A stretch of DNA of 64,000 nt from SHVO01 sp050250575 (GCA_050250575.1 JBFWOJ010000018.1:7624-71623), one strand, 5' to 3'. Counted from the first letter of the stretch, positions 18,167-26,789 are shown. Numbers and translations: made by a program. The notes: generated from the letters alone by a model not told the origin.

Positions 18167-19225
18167 ATGTTCGCGATTCGCAAAATCGGAGTCCTCACCA
18201 GCGGCGGCGATTGTGCCGGCCTCAACGCCGTGATCAGGGCGGTGACCGATGCGGCGTCCAACCGCGGCTGGGAGGTGGTCGGCCTGCGTAACGGTCACCT
18301 CGGGCTCCTCAATGACCCGCCCGATATTCTGCCGCTGACCGCCGATACGGTCCGCGGCGATCTCCTGCGCGCCGGCGGCACCGTGCTCGGCACCACCACC
18401 AAGGGCGACCCCTTCAAGTTCCCGGGACCCGACGGGACCACCTCCGACCGGTCCGAGGACGTGCGCGCCGCCATCCGCAAGCTACGCCTTGATGCTCTGG
18501 TCGTGATCGGGGGCGACGGCTCTATGCGGCTGTTCGACCGGCTCCTGGTCGGCGTCGGCATCCCCTGGGTGGGCGTGCCGAAGACGATCGACAACGATGT
18601 GCCGGGCACCGAGTTCGCCGTCGGCTTTTTCACCGCCGTGGAGATCGTCGGCCAGTCCCTGGACCGGCTGGCCTCCCACGCCGCCAGTCACCGCCGGATC
18701 ATGGTGCTCGAGGTCATGGGCCGGGATTCCGGCTTTATCGCCCTGTTCGGCGGCATCGCCGGCGGCGCCGACGTCATCTTGATGCCGGAGTTCGCCTACG
18801 ACCTCGATGCCGTCGCGGCGCACGTGCGCAAGATCACGCACGACCGGCCGAGCCCGGTGTTAGTGGTCGTGGCCGAAGGCGTCGCCAGGCCCAAGGAGGA
18901 GCGCCGCAAGGGCACGAACGTCGGCATAGCCATCGCTAACGGTCTGCAGACCCGCACCGGCTTCGATGCCCGCTGTACGGTCCTCGGGCACGTCCAGCGC
19001 GGCGGTACGCCGGCCATGTTTGACCGCTTGCTCGGCTCGGCAATGGGCGCCCGCGCCGTCCACGTGCTTGCCGCGGGCCAGAACCAGCGCATGGTGGCTT
19101 GGCGCGGCGGTCTTGTCACCGACGTGCCGCTCGCGGACGTCGTGACCGGCCCGCGCTTCGTGGCGCGCGACAGTCAGCTGATTCGTACCGCGCGGCGCCT
19201 CGGCACCTACGTCGGCGAACTCTAA
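18167..19225 (+). CDS. 6-phosphofructokinase (group III type)
   Basis: 352 residues. PFK motifs in order: LTSGGDCAGLNAVIR, VVIGGDGSMRLFD, GVPKTIDNDVPGTE (catalytic Asp), EVMGRDSGFIA and GHVQRGGTPAMFDR. Gly rather than Asp in GGDGS is the hallmark of ATP use, while the Lys before TIDND is the residue seen in pyrophosphate-using and mixed 'group III' enzymes. Phosphoryl donor is therefore uncertain; the Gly favours ATP. It carries out fructose-6-phosphate phosphorylation in glycolysis. The ATG follows GAGCTAGGTG, with a 153-base spacer to the divergent hemerythrin gene. Confidence 0.9.
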   Translation: MFAIRKIGVLTSGGDCAGLNAVIRAVTDAASNRGWEVVGLRNGHLGLLNDPPDILPLTADTVRGDLLRAGGTVLGTTTKGDPFKFPGPDGTTSDRSEDVRAAIRKLRLDALVVIGGDGSMRLFDRLLVGVGIPWVGVPKTIDNDVPGTEFAVGFFTAVEIVGQSLDRLASHAASHRRIMVLEVMGRDSGFIALFGGIAGGADVILMPEFAYDLDAVAAHVRKITHDRPSPVLVVVAEGVARPKEERRKGTNVGIAIANGLQTRTGFDARCTVLGHVQRGGTPAMFDRLLGSAMGARAVHVLAAGQNQRMVAWRGGLVTDVPLADVVTGPRFVARDSQLIRTARRLGTYVGEL

Positions 19226-19239
19226 AAGGTTACGGTGCG

Positions 19240-19647
19240 TTAACCCGGCGCGCTGTTCAGCGCCGCCATGACCGCGCCGACGAAGCCGCCGACCAGCAAG
19301 ATCGCCGTGGGGATGAAGCTGAGGCCAAATCCCAGGCTGCGGTTCACGCCGGCATAATAGCGGAAGGCGTAGATCACGCGTCCGATCGGCCAGAAGACGC
19401 CGATCGCCGCGGCAGGCGAATCGCCCCACGCCGCCGCGAAAAGCACGAGCGCCGGAACGAATATGGCGAGCTGCTCGAGGGTGTTGCCCTGAACGCGAAG
19501 CACGCGCTCGAACTCTACCGGCCCCGTCATCGTCGGCGCGCTGATCTTGAATTTGCCGCGCGCGCTGCCAACGCGCATGGTGACCCAGAAGTAAACGAAA
19601 AGCCCTAAACACAGCACAATTGCGGTGTACGGATAGCTCCCGATCAT
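19240..19647 (-). CDS. MAPEG family membrane protein
   Basis: 135 residues, four hydrophobic helices. The MAPEG pattern is visible: N-terminal MIGSYPYTAIVLCLGLFVYFW is followed by ERVLRVQGNTLEQLAIFVPALVL, then the Arg/Tyr-rich IGRVIYAFRYYAG stretch and a last helix. MAPEG proteins include microsomal glutathione transferases and related membrane detoxification enzymes. I start at ATG 19647; the very long frame upstream on this strand is the antisense shadow of the decarboxylase gene. Confidence 0.85.
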   Translation of the reverse strand: MIGSYPYTAIVLCLGLFVYFWVTMRVGSARGKFKISAPTMTGPVEFERVLRVQGNTLEQLAIFVPALVLFAAAWGDSPAAAIGVFWPIGRVIYAFRYYAGVNRSLGFGLSFIPTAILLVGGFVGAVMAALNSAPG

Positions 19648-19906
19648 GATGGTCTCCCCCGAGATGCGCGCGCGGCAAAACGCCGCGCGCGGCGCTCGCG
19701 CGCCGCATCGACTCTCCGGCGCGGGGAGGCTGGAGTCAAAAAAATTGCGCTGCGGGACATTTTTTCTTGATTTCCTGCACAGAAGGCGTAAATGCGAACT
19801 CAGACGTACGCGCACGTGCCTAAAGCAAATCGCCGTTAAGCAACGACGTAAGCGTCCTTTAGTTGGTTGGACTTGTTGTTTGTCTGATTGATAAAGGAGG
19901 CCGTGC

Positions 19907-20041
19907 ATGCCCCTTCCGAAAGTACAGAAGCGTCCTCGACGAGCCGCCTGCGTTCCGGCGGCCCTCGTTAATTGCCGGCATATCGCCTGGGACGGCCACG
20001 ATCTCGTGGTCATCTCCAGGTTCGACGTGATCCGGGGTTGA
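19907..20041 (+). CDS. Candidate 44-residue leader peptide upstream of the decarboxylase
   Basis: An ATG sits seven bases after AAAGGAGG, the best ribosome site in this intergenic region. The frame runs 44 codons to a TGA at 20039. The product is rich in Arg/Lys at the start (VQKRPRRAACVP) and has no hydrophobic segment. It ends 101 bases before the ornithine-type decarboxylase start, with a stable hairpin between. In Enterobacteria a short Arg-containing leader (speFL) controls ornithine decarboxylase by ornithine-dependent ribosome stalling, and alphaproteobacteria have the speF RNA motif before such genes. That this is a functional analogue is inference. Confidence 0.5.
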   Translation: MPLPKVQKRPRRAACVPAALVNCRHIAWDGHDLVVISRFDVIRG

Positions 20042-20065
20042 GAATCAATCCTGACAATCGAACGG

Positions 20066-20089
20066 TCCCGGGGCGGGTGCCCGCCGGGA
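20066..20089 (+). promoter_or_regulatory. Stable hairpin between leader ORF and decarboxylase gene
   Basis: TCCC...GGGA flank a GGCGG/CCGCC inner stem with loop GTGC and a two-base bulge on the 5' side. No T tract follows, so it is not a simple terminator. It begins 25 bases after the leader ORF stop and ends 53 bases before the decarboxylase ATG, well placed to act as part of a leader-controlled or speF-type RNA element. Confidence 0.45.
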
Positions 20090-20142
20090 ACTGAGGTTAT
20101 TTGCGCCGTCGAAAACGGCCATGCTGGGGAATAGCGAGAGAA

Positions 20143-21534
20143 ATGTACGAAGAAAAGTCGCGTAACAACGTCGCAAAACTGATCACCGCCGACGCTCCGG
20201 AGCACCTCTATCGCTCCGTCGACGACGTCGCCAAGCGCCTCAAGCCCGAAGGCCCGGTGCAGTGCATTTTCCCGGCGTCGATCCGCAGCCAGGCTGAGAA
20301 GTTCCTGACCCAGTTCCCGGGCCAGGTCCTTTACGCCGTGAAGTGCAATCCGGGCGCCGAGTTCCTGCGCCACATGTTCGCCGCGGGCGTACGCCAGTTC
20401 GACGTCGCCTCGCTCGACGAAGTGCGCCTGGTGAAGGGCCTGTTCGGCAAGGCCGCCCAGCTCCACTTCATGCACCCGGTGAAGAGCCGCGAGTCCATCC
20501 GTACCGCCTATAAGCTGGGCGTGCGCACCTTCTCGCTCGACACCGCGGGCGAGCTCCTCAAGATCCTGGAAGAGACCAAGAGCGCGAAGGACCTCAACCT
20601 GTTCATCCGCCTCGCGGTGACGGGCAACGGCTCGGCGGCTTACGACCTGTCCGGCAAGTTCGGCGCGGCGCCCTCCACGGCGGCCGATCTGCTCCGTCAC
20701 GCCCGCAAGGTCGCGCACAAGGTCGGTGTCTGCTTCCATGTCGGCTCTCAGTGCATGGACCCGGCCGCTTACAAGCTCGCCATCGCCCGGGCGATCGAAG
20801 TGGTCGCAAAGGCCCGCGTGAAGATCGACGTCCTCGACGTGGGCGGCGGCTTCCCGGCCACCTACCCGAACATGACCCCGCCGGCGCTGGAGAATTACTT
20901 CGCCGCGATCACCGAGGCGGCCCAGCCGATGGTGGAGCAGGGCACCGAGCTGTGGTGCGAACCTGGCCGTGCGATGGTCGCGGCCGGCGGCGCCATGCTT
21001 GTGCGCGTGACCCTGCGCAAAGGCCGGCGGCTGTATATCAACGATGGCACCTACGGCAGCCTGTTCGACGCCGGGGCCCTCAATTGGCGTTTCCCGGTGC
21101 GGCTGGTACGTCCGCTGTCCCGCTCCGGCAAGAACTCGAATGCGCCCAACACCCGTACGCCGTCCGAGAAGCTTGTGGCTTTCACGTTCTACGGCCCGAC
21201 CTGCGACAACCTGGACAAGATGAAGGGTCCCTTCATGCTCCCGGAAGACACTCAGGAAGGGGACTGGATCGAAATCGGCATGCTGGGCTCGTACGGCTCG
21301 ACCATGCAGACCCGGTTCAACGGTTTCCACTCCTCGGCGACCGCGACGGTGTGGCCGGAGGCGGCCCCGTTCGCCGCCGAGCGTCCGCGCCGCGGGGTGA
21401 CCTTGCGGGTTGTACCGAAGCAACCGGCCGAAGGGCCCGCCCAGCTCGCGCTGGAAGCGCCGCAGCGGTCTGCGCCTGCGGATGAATTGGCCGCGGACGG
21501 CAACATCCGTGCGGAATCCCTTGAGCTAAAGTAA
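20143..21534 (+). CDS. PLP-dependent ornithine/lysine-type decarboxylase (alanine-racemase fold)
   Basis: 463 residues from ATG 20143; a TTG 42 bases upstream is less likely. The PLP lysine lies in VLYAVKCNPG, followed by HVGSQCMDP, DVGGGFPA and GEP-type EPGRAMVAAGG (phosphate/pyridine contacts), and the active-site Cys in YGPTCDNLD. This pattern fits fold-III ornithine decarboxylases rather than diaminopimelate decarboxylase. The product is probably putrescine or cadaverine. The last about 50 residues (PRRGVTLRVV onward) are a non-conserved tail. The deoxyhypusine-synthase-like gene follows after 81 bases, so this is a polyamine unit. Confidence 0.88.
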   Translation: MYEEKSRNNVAKLITADAPEHLYRSVDDVAKRLKPEGPVQCIFPASIRSQAEKFLTQFPGQVLYAVKCNPGAEFLRHMFAAGVRQFDVASLDEVRLVKGLFGKAAQLHFMHPVKSRESIRTAYKLGVRTFSLDTAGELLKILEETKSAKDLNLFIRLAVTGNGSAAYDLSGKFGAAPSTAADLLRHARKVAHKVGVCFHVGSQCMDPAAYKLAIARAIEVVAKARVKIDVLDVGGGFPATYPNMTPPALENYFAAITEAAQPMVEQGTELWCEPGRAMVAAGGAMLVRVTLRKGRRLYINDGTYGSLFDAGALNWRFPVRLVRPLSRSGKNSNAPNTRTPSEKLVAFTFYGPTCDNLDKMKGPFMLPEDTQEGDWIEIGMLGSYGSTMQTRFNGFHSSATATVWPEAAPFAAERPRRGVTLRVVPKQPAEGPAQLALEAPQRSAPADELAADGNIRAESLELK

Positions 21535-21558
21535 GCACCGTTCCAAGTTAAGTTCTGG

Positions 21559-21588
21559 GGGGCGGCGCGCTTGCCGCCCCTTCATTTT
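21559..21588 (+). terminator. Terminator-like hairpin between decarboxylase and DHS-like genes
   Basis: An eight-base-pair stem GGGGCGGC/GCCGCCCC with a six-base loop is followed by TTCATTTT. The interrupted T tract suggests partial termination or mRNA 3'-end protection, giving different amounts of the two enzymes. The downstream ATG is 27 bases beyond. Confidence 0.5.
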
Positions 21589-21615
21589 GCCTTCATCTGA
21601 AAGGATGGCCGACCC

Positions 21616-22722
21616 ATGGCTGCGTCCAAGACTTCGAAATCCGCGAAAAAGAGCAAATCTTCGTCCAAGGCGCCGGCCGCGGTCGGCTCCAAGAAGGGCG
21701 ACAACCGCAAGGCCATGCTGCTGTCGAAGCCGGTCGAGCACATCGACATGACCTCCTTCGACGCGCGGCCGATCATCGATTCCATGCGCAAGATGTCGTT
21801 CACCTCGCGCGACACCGCGCGCGCGGCCGAGATCTTCAACATGATGCTCGCCGATCCGAAGTGCGCGGTGATTCTCACGCTTGCGGGCTCGACGTCGGCC
21901 GGCGGGTGCATGCAGGTCTATGCCGACATGGTGCGCTTCGGCATGGTCGACGCCATCGTCGCCACCGGCGCGTCGATCGTCGACATGGACTTCTTCGAGG
22001 CCATGGGTCACCGCCATTACCAGGGCTCGCAGTTCAACGACGATAAGGACCTGCGCGACCTTTACATCGACCGCATCTACGACACCTACATCGACGAGGA
22101 GGAGCTGCAGCGCACCGACCGGACGATCGGCGAGATCGCCGACAGCCTGCCGCCGGGGCCGTACTCGAGCCGCGCCTTCATTCGCGAGATGGGCCGTTGG
22201 CTTAAGACCCAGAAGAACCGCAAGAAGAATTCGCTGGTCGAACTCGCCTATGATCACGATGTGCCGATCTTCTGCCCGGCCTTCACGGACAGCTCGGCGG
22301 GCTTCGGGCTTGTGCTCCACCAGGTGCGCAATCCCAAGAACCACATCACGATCGATTCGATCGCGGACTTCCGCGAGCTCACCGACGTCAAGATCAAGGC
22401 GGGCGGCACGGGCCTGTTCATGATCGGCGGCGGCGTGCCGAAGAACTTCGCCCAGGACACGGTGGTGTGCGCCGAGGTGCTCGGGATCGAAGCGGAGATG
22501 CATAAGTACGCGGTACAGATCACCGTGGCCGATGTGCGCGACGGCGCCTGCTCATCCTCGACGCTCAAGGAGGCCAACTCGTGGGGCAAGGTCGACAGCT
22601 CGGTCGAGCAGATGGTGTTTGCCGAAGCGACAAGCGTTGTTCCTCTGATTGGGTCCGACGCCTATCACCGCGGTCACTGGAAGAAGCGCAAGGCCCGCAA
22701 GTTCGCGCAGCTGTTTAAGTAG
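21616..22722 (+). CDS. Deoxyhypusine synthase-like protein (probable polyamine aminobutyltransferase)
   Basis: 368 residues. The NAD-binding and active-site blocks of the deoxyhypusine synthase family are present: LTLAGSTSAGGCMQVYADMV, VATGASIVDMDFFEAMGH, PAFTDSSAGFGLVLHQ and, near the C-terminus, GGGVPKNFAQD, whose Lys matches the catalytic lysine of eukaryotic and archaeal DHS. Bacteria lack the eIF5A substrate, and characterised bacterial relatives can make homospermidine or related polyamines, so that role is inferred. Residues 1-40 are a Lys/Ala/Ser-rich tail. Position downstream of the decarboxylase supports polyamine metabolism. Confidence 0.85.
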   Translation: MAASKTSKSAKKSKSSSKAPAAVGSKKGDNRKAMLLSKPVEHIDMTSFDARPIIDSMRKMSFTSRDTARAAEIFNMMLADPKCAVILTLAGSTSAGGCMQVYADMVRFGMVDAIVATGASIVDMDFFEAMGHRHYQGSQFNDDKDLRDLYIDRIYDTYIDEEELQRTDRTIGEIADSLPPGPYSSRAFIREMGRWLKTQKNRKKNSLVELAYDHDVPIFCPAFTDSSAGFGLVLHQVRNPKNHITIDSIADFRELTDVKIKAGGTGLFMIGGGVPKNFAQDTVVCAEVLGIEAEMHKYAVQITVADVRDGACSSSTLKEANSWGKVDSSVEQMVFAEATSVVPLIGSDAYHRGHWKKRKARKFAQLFK

Positions 22723-22750
22723 ACGCGCTGCACGGCGTCAAAAGTTAAAA

Positions 22751-22783
22751 GGGCGGCACCCGGAGGAGGTGCCGCCCTTTTTT
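22751..22783 (+). terminator. Rho-independent terminator after the polyamine genes
   Basis: Ten-base-pair stem GGGCGGCACC/GGTGCCGCCC, seven-base loop, then six T. It closes the decarboxylase/DHS-like unit and faces the end of the leftward operon at 22,828. Confidence 0.93.
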
Positions 22784-22827
22784 GATGCGGAGCGGGTGGG
22801 GTCGCGAGAACACTATCTCCGCGTTGC

Positions 22828-23658
22828 TCACCGAGGAGTCAGTAGCTCCTTGACCGATGCGACGATCACGTCCGGTGCTTGTGTGTGTAGGTTGTGGTTG
22901 GCCCCGGCGGCGACCACGTGCTTGCCGTTTGTCACCGATTTCGCCAGCAGTTCGTGGGAGAGCCGGAAGACGTCGATCTGGCGCGGGTCGCGGAACGGCG
23001 GCACTTCCGCGGAGACGACGATCAGCGGAATCTTGACCGGAATTTGTTGAGCGTAGACCGCAACGAATGGTGCGTTGCCGGTCTCATCCATCCTGTTGAA
23101 GGCGAAATCGCGTGGGGTTTTGGGATTGGCCTTGGCCCTCGGGGTCATTTCAGCGCCCATCGCGAGCATTGTTGCAGGCGTGTTGGGGTCGAGAAATAAC
23201 AGCCCTATCACCGCATATGGATCGCGCGCGGCCCATGTCTGGATGATAAATCCACCATACGAATGACCGACCAAGAGAACGCGCTTGCCAAGACCAAGGG
23301 AGTTTACGGCGGCGCGGATGGCATCGGTTTCAGCAACGATATCGTATGCGCGCGTGGGGAGCGGACTTTTTCCGAAACCCGGCCGGTCGTAGGCGATCAC
23401 TGTCGCGCCTGTTTCCGCCGCGATGCGCGGCTGAAGATCTTTCCACTGAGAAGAATCGTGTCCGCCGCCTGACTCGAGGAAGATTGTCGGTAAGGAGGGA
23501 TCGCCAACCTTTACGACGACATTGAAGGCATAGCCATTCGCTTCGACGATCTGCGGGCCGTCAATCGGAGAGCGCGCCTGAATGTCAGCAGCTTGCGCGT
23601 CAACGACGATTGACGCGAGAAGAAGCAGCAACAAGCCCAGATACGACCAGAAGCGCAT
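22828..23658 (-). CDS. Exported alpha/beta hydrolase
   Basis: 276 residues from ATG 23658 (a TTG 15 bases upstream is also in frame). A signal peptide (LGLLLLLLASIVVDAQA) precedes an alpha/beta-hydrolase domain: oxyanion-loop ESGGGHDSSQW, nucleophile elbow LVGHSYGGF, acid region and catalytic His in GANHNLHT. The substrate is unknown. It is the last gene of the PadR-led operon, 38 bases after the beta-lactamase-like gene, and both products are exported serine hydrolases. Confidence 0.85.
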   Translation of the reverse strand: MRFWSYLGLLLLLLASIVVDAQAADIQARSPIDGPQIVEANGYAFNVVVKVGDPSLPTIFLESGGGHDSSQWKDLQPRIAAETGATVIAYDRPGFGKSPLPTRAYDIVAETDAIRAAVNSLGLGKRVLLVGHSYGGFIIQTWAARDPYAVIGLLFLDPNTPATMLAMGAEMTPRAKANPKTPRDFAFNRMDETGNAPFVAVYAQQIPVKIPLIVVSAEVPPFRDPRQIDVFRLSHELLAKSVTNGKHVVAAGANHNLHTQAPDVIVASVKELLTPR

Positions 23659-23696
23659 TGGAGGGAACCTCAAGTCCAGTCCGGCATGTTGAGAGC

Positions 23697-24881
23697 CTAT
23701 GGTTGATCAGCCACACCCGGCGCACCGAGTATCGCGAAGACCTGTTCAGCAAGTATCAAGAGGTCGATGTGCGGATCGCCGCGGTTTGTGAGCAAGGCCA
23801 GGCCGACCTGACGCCCGGGAATGAACGCGATGTAAGCGCCGAATCCGGGTGTGGCTCCCTGTTTGGTGACGAGCGCGGCGTCGGGTGCCGGCTGCGGGGG
23901 ATCGAGACGCGTGACGGGCGTGGCTTCGCGGATCATCACGGTGCCGTTGCCGGTTCTGAAGGCTTGCGAGGAAACAGGGAGCGGATACCACTCCCAGATC
24001 AGGGCTTGTTTCATCGGCCCGGCCTGGAAACGGCCGGTAGTCGCGGTTGCTAAGGCGCGTCGCAACGTGGGGTCGGTATTGACCAGTCCGAGGTTTGCTT
24101 CCACGAAACGCAAAAGATCTCCGGCCGTTGAGCGGACGCCAAACGCTTCTGCGGCAAGGGGGAAATCTTCCAACGCCGGCATCCGTGGGACGGGCTGACC
24201 GTCGCGAGAGTAGCCTTGAGCGTAGTTCTGCACCTCTTCTTGCGGCACATCATGAAAAGTGTGCGTGAGACCGAGGGGGCTGGATATCTTATCGCGGACC
24301 AATCGGGAGAACCTGCCCTTTAGCGCTCGTGCTGTGGCAAGACCGAGCAAACCGATGCTCGGATTGGCATAGCTGCGTGTGGTTCCCGTCGGCGATGCAG
24401 GCACCCAGTTGCGGAAATAGGCCACCATATCGTCGTTCGTCCGCACATCACGAGGCAATGTTTGCGGAAAACCGCCGGTGGTATGTGTTGCCAAGTCAAG
24501 CAACGAAACATGATCGAGGTGAGTGCCGCTGATTTCCGGTACGTGTCGGCTCGCTGCGTCCTCCCACCGGAGGGCCCCGGTTTCGGCGGCATAAGCAGCG
24601 AGGATCGCGGTGAACGTCTTACTGACCGATCCGATTTCGAAGATCGTGCGGTCATTGACCTTGGTTCCCGTCTCCCTCGAAGCAACCCCATAGAAGAGAA
24701 GCTGCCGCCCGGCGGGTGTCACCACGCCGATCGCGAGGCCGGGCGCATTGGCGCGCTCCATGAACGCTTGTGCCGCGGCATTGATTCGAGGCTCGTCATA
24801 AACCTGCGCGTAGGCAGGGGGGTGCGAGAAGATAAACAGCCCGGCCGCGAGCTTGAAAAAGCCGACGCGAAGACCGTTCAT
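23697..24881 (-). CDS. Exported serine hydrolase, class C beta-lactamase/penicillin-binding-protein-like
   Basis: 394 residues from ATG 24881. Signal peptide at residues 1-28 (FKLAAGLFIFSHPPAYAQ). The three active-site elements are visible: SxxK as GSVSKTFTA, YxN as RSYANPSIGLLG, and a KTG-like VTKQGATPG. The closest named relatives are AmpC and DD-carboxypeptidase-like esterases. KQG in place of KTG suggests an esterase or peptidase rather than a proven beta-lactamase. Its ATG overlaps the stop of the small upstream gene (ATGA), so translation is coupled. Confidence 0.85.
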   Translation of the reverse strand: MNGLRVGFFKLAAGLFIFSHPPAYAQVYDEPRINAAAQAFMERANAPGLAIGVVTPAGRQLLFYGVASRETGTKVNDRTIFEIGSVSKTFTAILAAYAAETGALRWEDAASRHVPEISGTHLDHVSLLDLATHTTGGFPQTLPRDVRTNDDMVAYFRNWVPASPTGTTRSYANPSIGLLGLATARALKGRFSRLVRDKISSPLGLTHTFHDVPQEEVQNYAQGYSRDGQPVPRMPALEDFPLAAEAFGVRSTAGDLLRFVEANLGLVNTDPTLRRALATATTGRFQAGPMKQALIWEWYPLPVSSQAFRTGNGTVMIREATPVTRLDPPQPAPDAALVTKQGATPGFGAYIAFIPGRQVGLALLTNRGDPHIDLLILAEQVFAILGAPGVADQP

Positions 24882-25084
24882 GGGGTGTCGCTCGATCGAG
24901 GCGCGCCCACCAGCTCCAGCCGCGCCGACTCGCCGACGTTTACAACCAGATTGAAGATGCTCCCGGCGGGCTCTGATTTGCCAATCGAGACCGCCCACGA
25001 GCTGCCGGCGCACGAATTCATTCCGATCAGGCAGAAGCCGCCGACAATCAGGAGCGAAACAATGCGTGTAATCCCGGGATCCAT
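24878..25084 (-). CDS. Small exported/membrane hypothetical protein, 68 residues
   Basis: A hydrophobic N-terminus (ITRIVSLLIVGGFCLIGMNSC) is followed by a polar, strand-like tail. The TGA shares bases with the ATG of the serine hydrolase (ATGA), and the start lies 27 bases after the adhesin-like gene, so it fits the operon spacing exactly. No family recognised. The Cys after the hydrophobic stretch does not sit in a proper lipobox, so a lipoprotein is not claimed. Confidence 0.5.
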   Translation of the reverse strand: MDPGITRIVSLLIVGGFCLIGMNSCAGSSWAVSIGKSEPAGSIFNLVVNVGESARLELVGAPRSSDTP

Positions 25085-25111
25085 AGGGATCTCCCAACCA
25101 ATCGTATCCGG

Positions 25112-25831
25112 CTAGATGCTGTCCGGCATATTGACCTTGCCGGCGCCCATGATGTCGAAGTCGTGACGCTCGGGGCGGGTGACAAGATCGACATTTCCGG
25201 CGCCCATGATCGTCACGTCGGCGTCGTCCGAGGGCGCGGCCTCGGCCTTACCGGCGCCCATGATCGCGAGCTTGAGGCGTTTCGTAGCCAGCTTGCCGAC
25301 CCGAGCCTCCCCGGCGCCCGCAATCGTCAATTTCAGGCTGTCGATGCGGCCGTCGGCTTCAACCTTGCCGGCGCCTGCGACGGTCAATTCAAGATCGGCC
25401 TGTTCGATGCCTTCCATGCTGAGCTCGCCGGCGCCGGCCACGGTGATTTCGCGGAAGTCGACTCCCGGCAGTGTGATTTCGATCTTATCGTCGATATCGC
25501 CGCACACGTGCACCGCGCCGTCATGAAGGCGAATGTTCGCGAGATCGTCTGCGTCGCCGCTGATGACGACCTCGGTGCCTTCACCTCGGCGCCAACGCGT
25601 TTCCGCCGGAACGGCAATGACGACTTTACTGCTGCCGTCCCAGGCGATTCGCCCTTCGGATCCGGTTACGTTGGGAGCCTCACCGTCGCAATCGTCGCCG
25701 CGGAACCCGTCTTTGAAGAGGCGGTGCGACCAGCCGAGGTCGCGATTTCCATCGCTGATCGATGCGCCCATGGCGAAAGTCACGACGCCGATCGTGATGC
25801 CGCCGAGGGCGATCCAGCCAAGCGTTTTCAT
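25112..25831 (-). CDS. Exported DUF2807-like (head-GIN) beta-helix protein
   Basis: 239 residues from ATG 25831. After a membrane/signal segment (LGWIALGGITIGVVTFAMG), the C-terminal half is a repeat of short strands each ending in a GAG turn: VAGAGELSMEG, VAGAGKVEADG, IAGAGEARVG, IMGAGKAEAA, IMGAGNVDLV, IMGAGKVNM. This ladder is typical of the DUF2807 auto-transporter-adhesin-like fold. It follows the DUF1700 gene by 17 bases; PadR/DUF1700/DUF2807 trios recur in bacteria and are thought to sense envelope state. Confidence 0.78.
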   Translation of the reverse strand: MKTLGWIALGGITIGVVTFAMGASISDGNRDLGWSHRLFKDGFRGDDCDGEAPNVTGSEGRIAWDGSSKVVIAVPAETRWRRGEGTEVVISGDADDLANIRLHDGAVHVCGDIDDKIEITLPGVDFREITVAGAGELSMEGIEQADLELTVAGAGKVEADGRIDSLKLTIAGAGEARVGKLATKRLKLAIMGAGKAEAAPSDDADVTIMGAGNVDLVTRPERHDFDIMGAGKVNMPDSI

Positions 25832-25848
25832 GAAAGTCCCTTTTTCTT

Positions 25849-26430
25849 TTAGGAGTGTGACGGCGCGGCATCGCCGCGCTCGAGGAGCGTGTAATGAAGG
25901 CGCGCGAACTTCATGAGAAGGCGTACGCACGCATCCACCAGCCAAATCAGGAAGGCGCCCCCACCGACGCCGAAGGCGATGAAGCTCACGCCGAACAGCC
26001 CGGTTGCGAGCTTATTGAACATCAGATCCGGACCGCCGAGATCGAGGATCGACACCAGCATCGCGATGCCGACGAAGAAGAGCACGACCGCGACAAGGCC
26101 CGCGATGGCGATGAAGAGCAGGAGAAAGCCCAGCACCGGCAGGAGGATGATGAAGTCCATGGCAATGAGCGCGACGAAGCCCGCCACCGCTGCCGCGAAG
26201 GCGCCCGGGCTGCGCTGGCGCTCCCAACGCTTGAAACCGGCTTCGGCGCGGAGCTCGCGGGCAAGGCGCACGGGATCGCCGAGCGCGCGGGCGATATCGG
26301 CTTCGTTCCGGCCCGCTGATTCGCCCGCCGCGAAATATTCAGCATAGTCGGCGACGATGTCGTCGATCTCGGCCGGGGGAAGCCCCTGGAGCCGGGTGCG
26401 CAAAGTTTCGAGAAATTCACTTCTGGTCAT
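25849..26430 (-). CDS. DUF1700 (HAAS domain) membrane protein
   Basis: 193 residues from ATG 26430. The soluble N-terminal HAAS part reads MTRSEFLETLRTRLQGLPP...DIVADYAEYF and ALGDPVRLARELRAE, followed by three to four membrane helices (residues about 75-175). HAAS proteins are regulatory partners of PadR-type repressors. The ATG overlaps the padR stop (ATGA). Confidence 0.85.
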   Translation of the reverse strand: MTRSEFLETLRTRLQGLPPAEIDDIVADYAEYFAAGESAGRNEADIARALGDPVRLARELRAEAGFKRWERQRSPGAFAAAVAGFVALIAMDFIILLPVLGFLLLFIAIAGLVAVVLFFVGIAMLVSILDLGGPDLMFNKLATGLFGVSFIAFGVGGGAFLIWLVDACVRLLMKFARLHYTLLERGDAAPSHS

Positions 26431-26789
26431 TCGGCAACTCCGAGAATTCGTTCCTCTGCCGCGATCCCGGCGTCGGCGAGGATGCGCGCAACGTCGGCCG
26501 AGAAAGTCCGCCATTCCGCCGCCTGCGCGGCGAGGGCGGCATGTCCGGCTTTGGTCAGCTGGTAATATTTGCGAGGCGGGCCGCTGCTCGACTCTTCGAG
26601 GTAGGTTTTCACCAGGCCTTCGGTCTGCATGCGGCGCATCAGGGGGTAGATCGTGCCTTCGCCCATGCCGATGTCGTCGGCCAGGCGGCTGGCGATGTCG
26701 TAGGCGTAGCCGTCCCGTTTCGCGAGAAGCGCCATGACGCACATCTCGAGAACGCCTTTGCGCAACTGAACCTGAAGTGATTCCGACAT
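26427..26789 (-). CDS. PadR family transcriptional regulator
   Basis: 120 residues. The PadR winged helix is clear: QLRKGVLEMCVMALLAKR, YAYDIASRLADDIGMGEGTI, YPLMRRMQTEGLV and the wing SSGPPRKYYQLTKAG. PadR proteins repress their own operon until a ligand or partner releases them. This is the first gene of a leftward unit ending near 22,828; all junctions are overlaps or gaps under 40 bases. A perfect inverted repeat lies 45 bases upstream. Confidence 0.92.
   Translation of the reverse strand: MSESLQVQLRKGVLEMCVMALLAKRDGYAYDIASRLADDIGMGEGTIYPLMRRMQTEGLVKTYLEESSSGPPRKYYQLTKAGHAALAAQAAEWRTFSADVARILADAGIAAEERILGVAE

Noticed and set aside
19240..21423. 727-codon leftward frame spanning the decarboxylase and MAPEG genes
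   Set aside because: Its first part is the antisense shadow of the decarboxylase; only the last 135 codons (MAPEG) look real.
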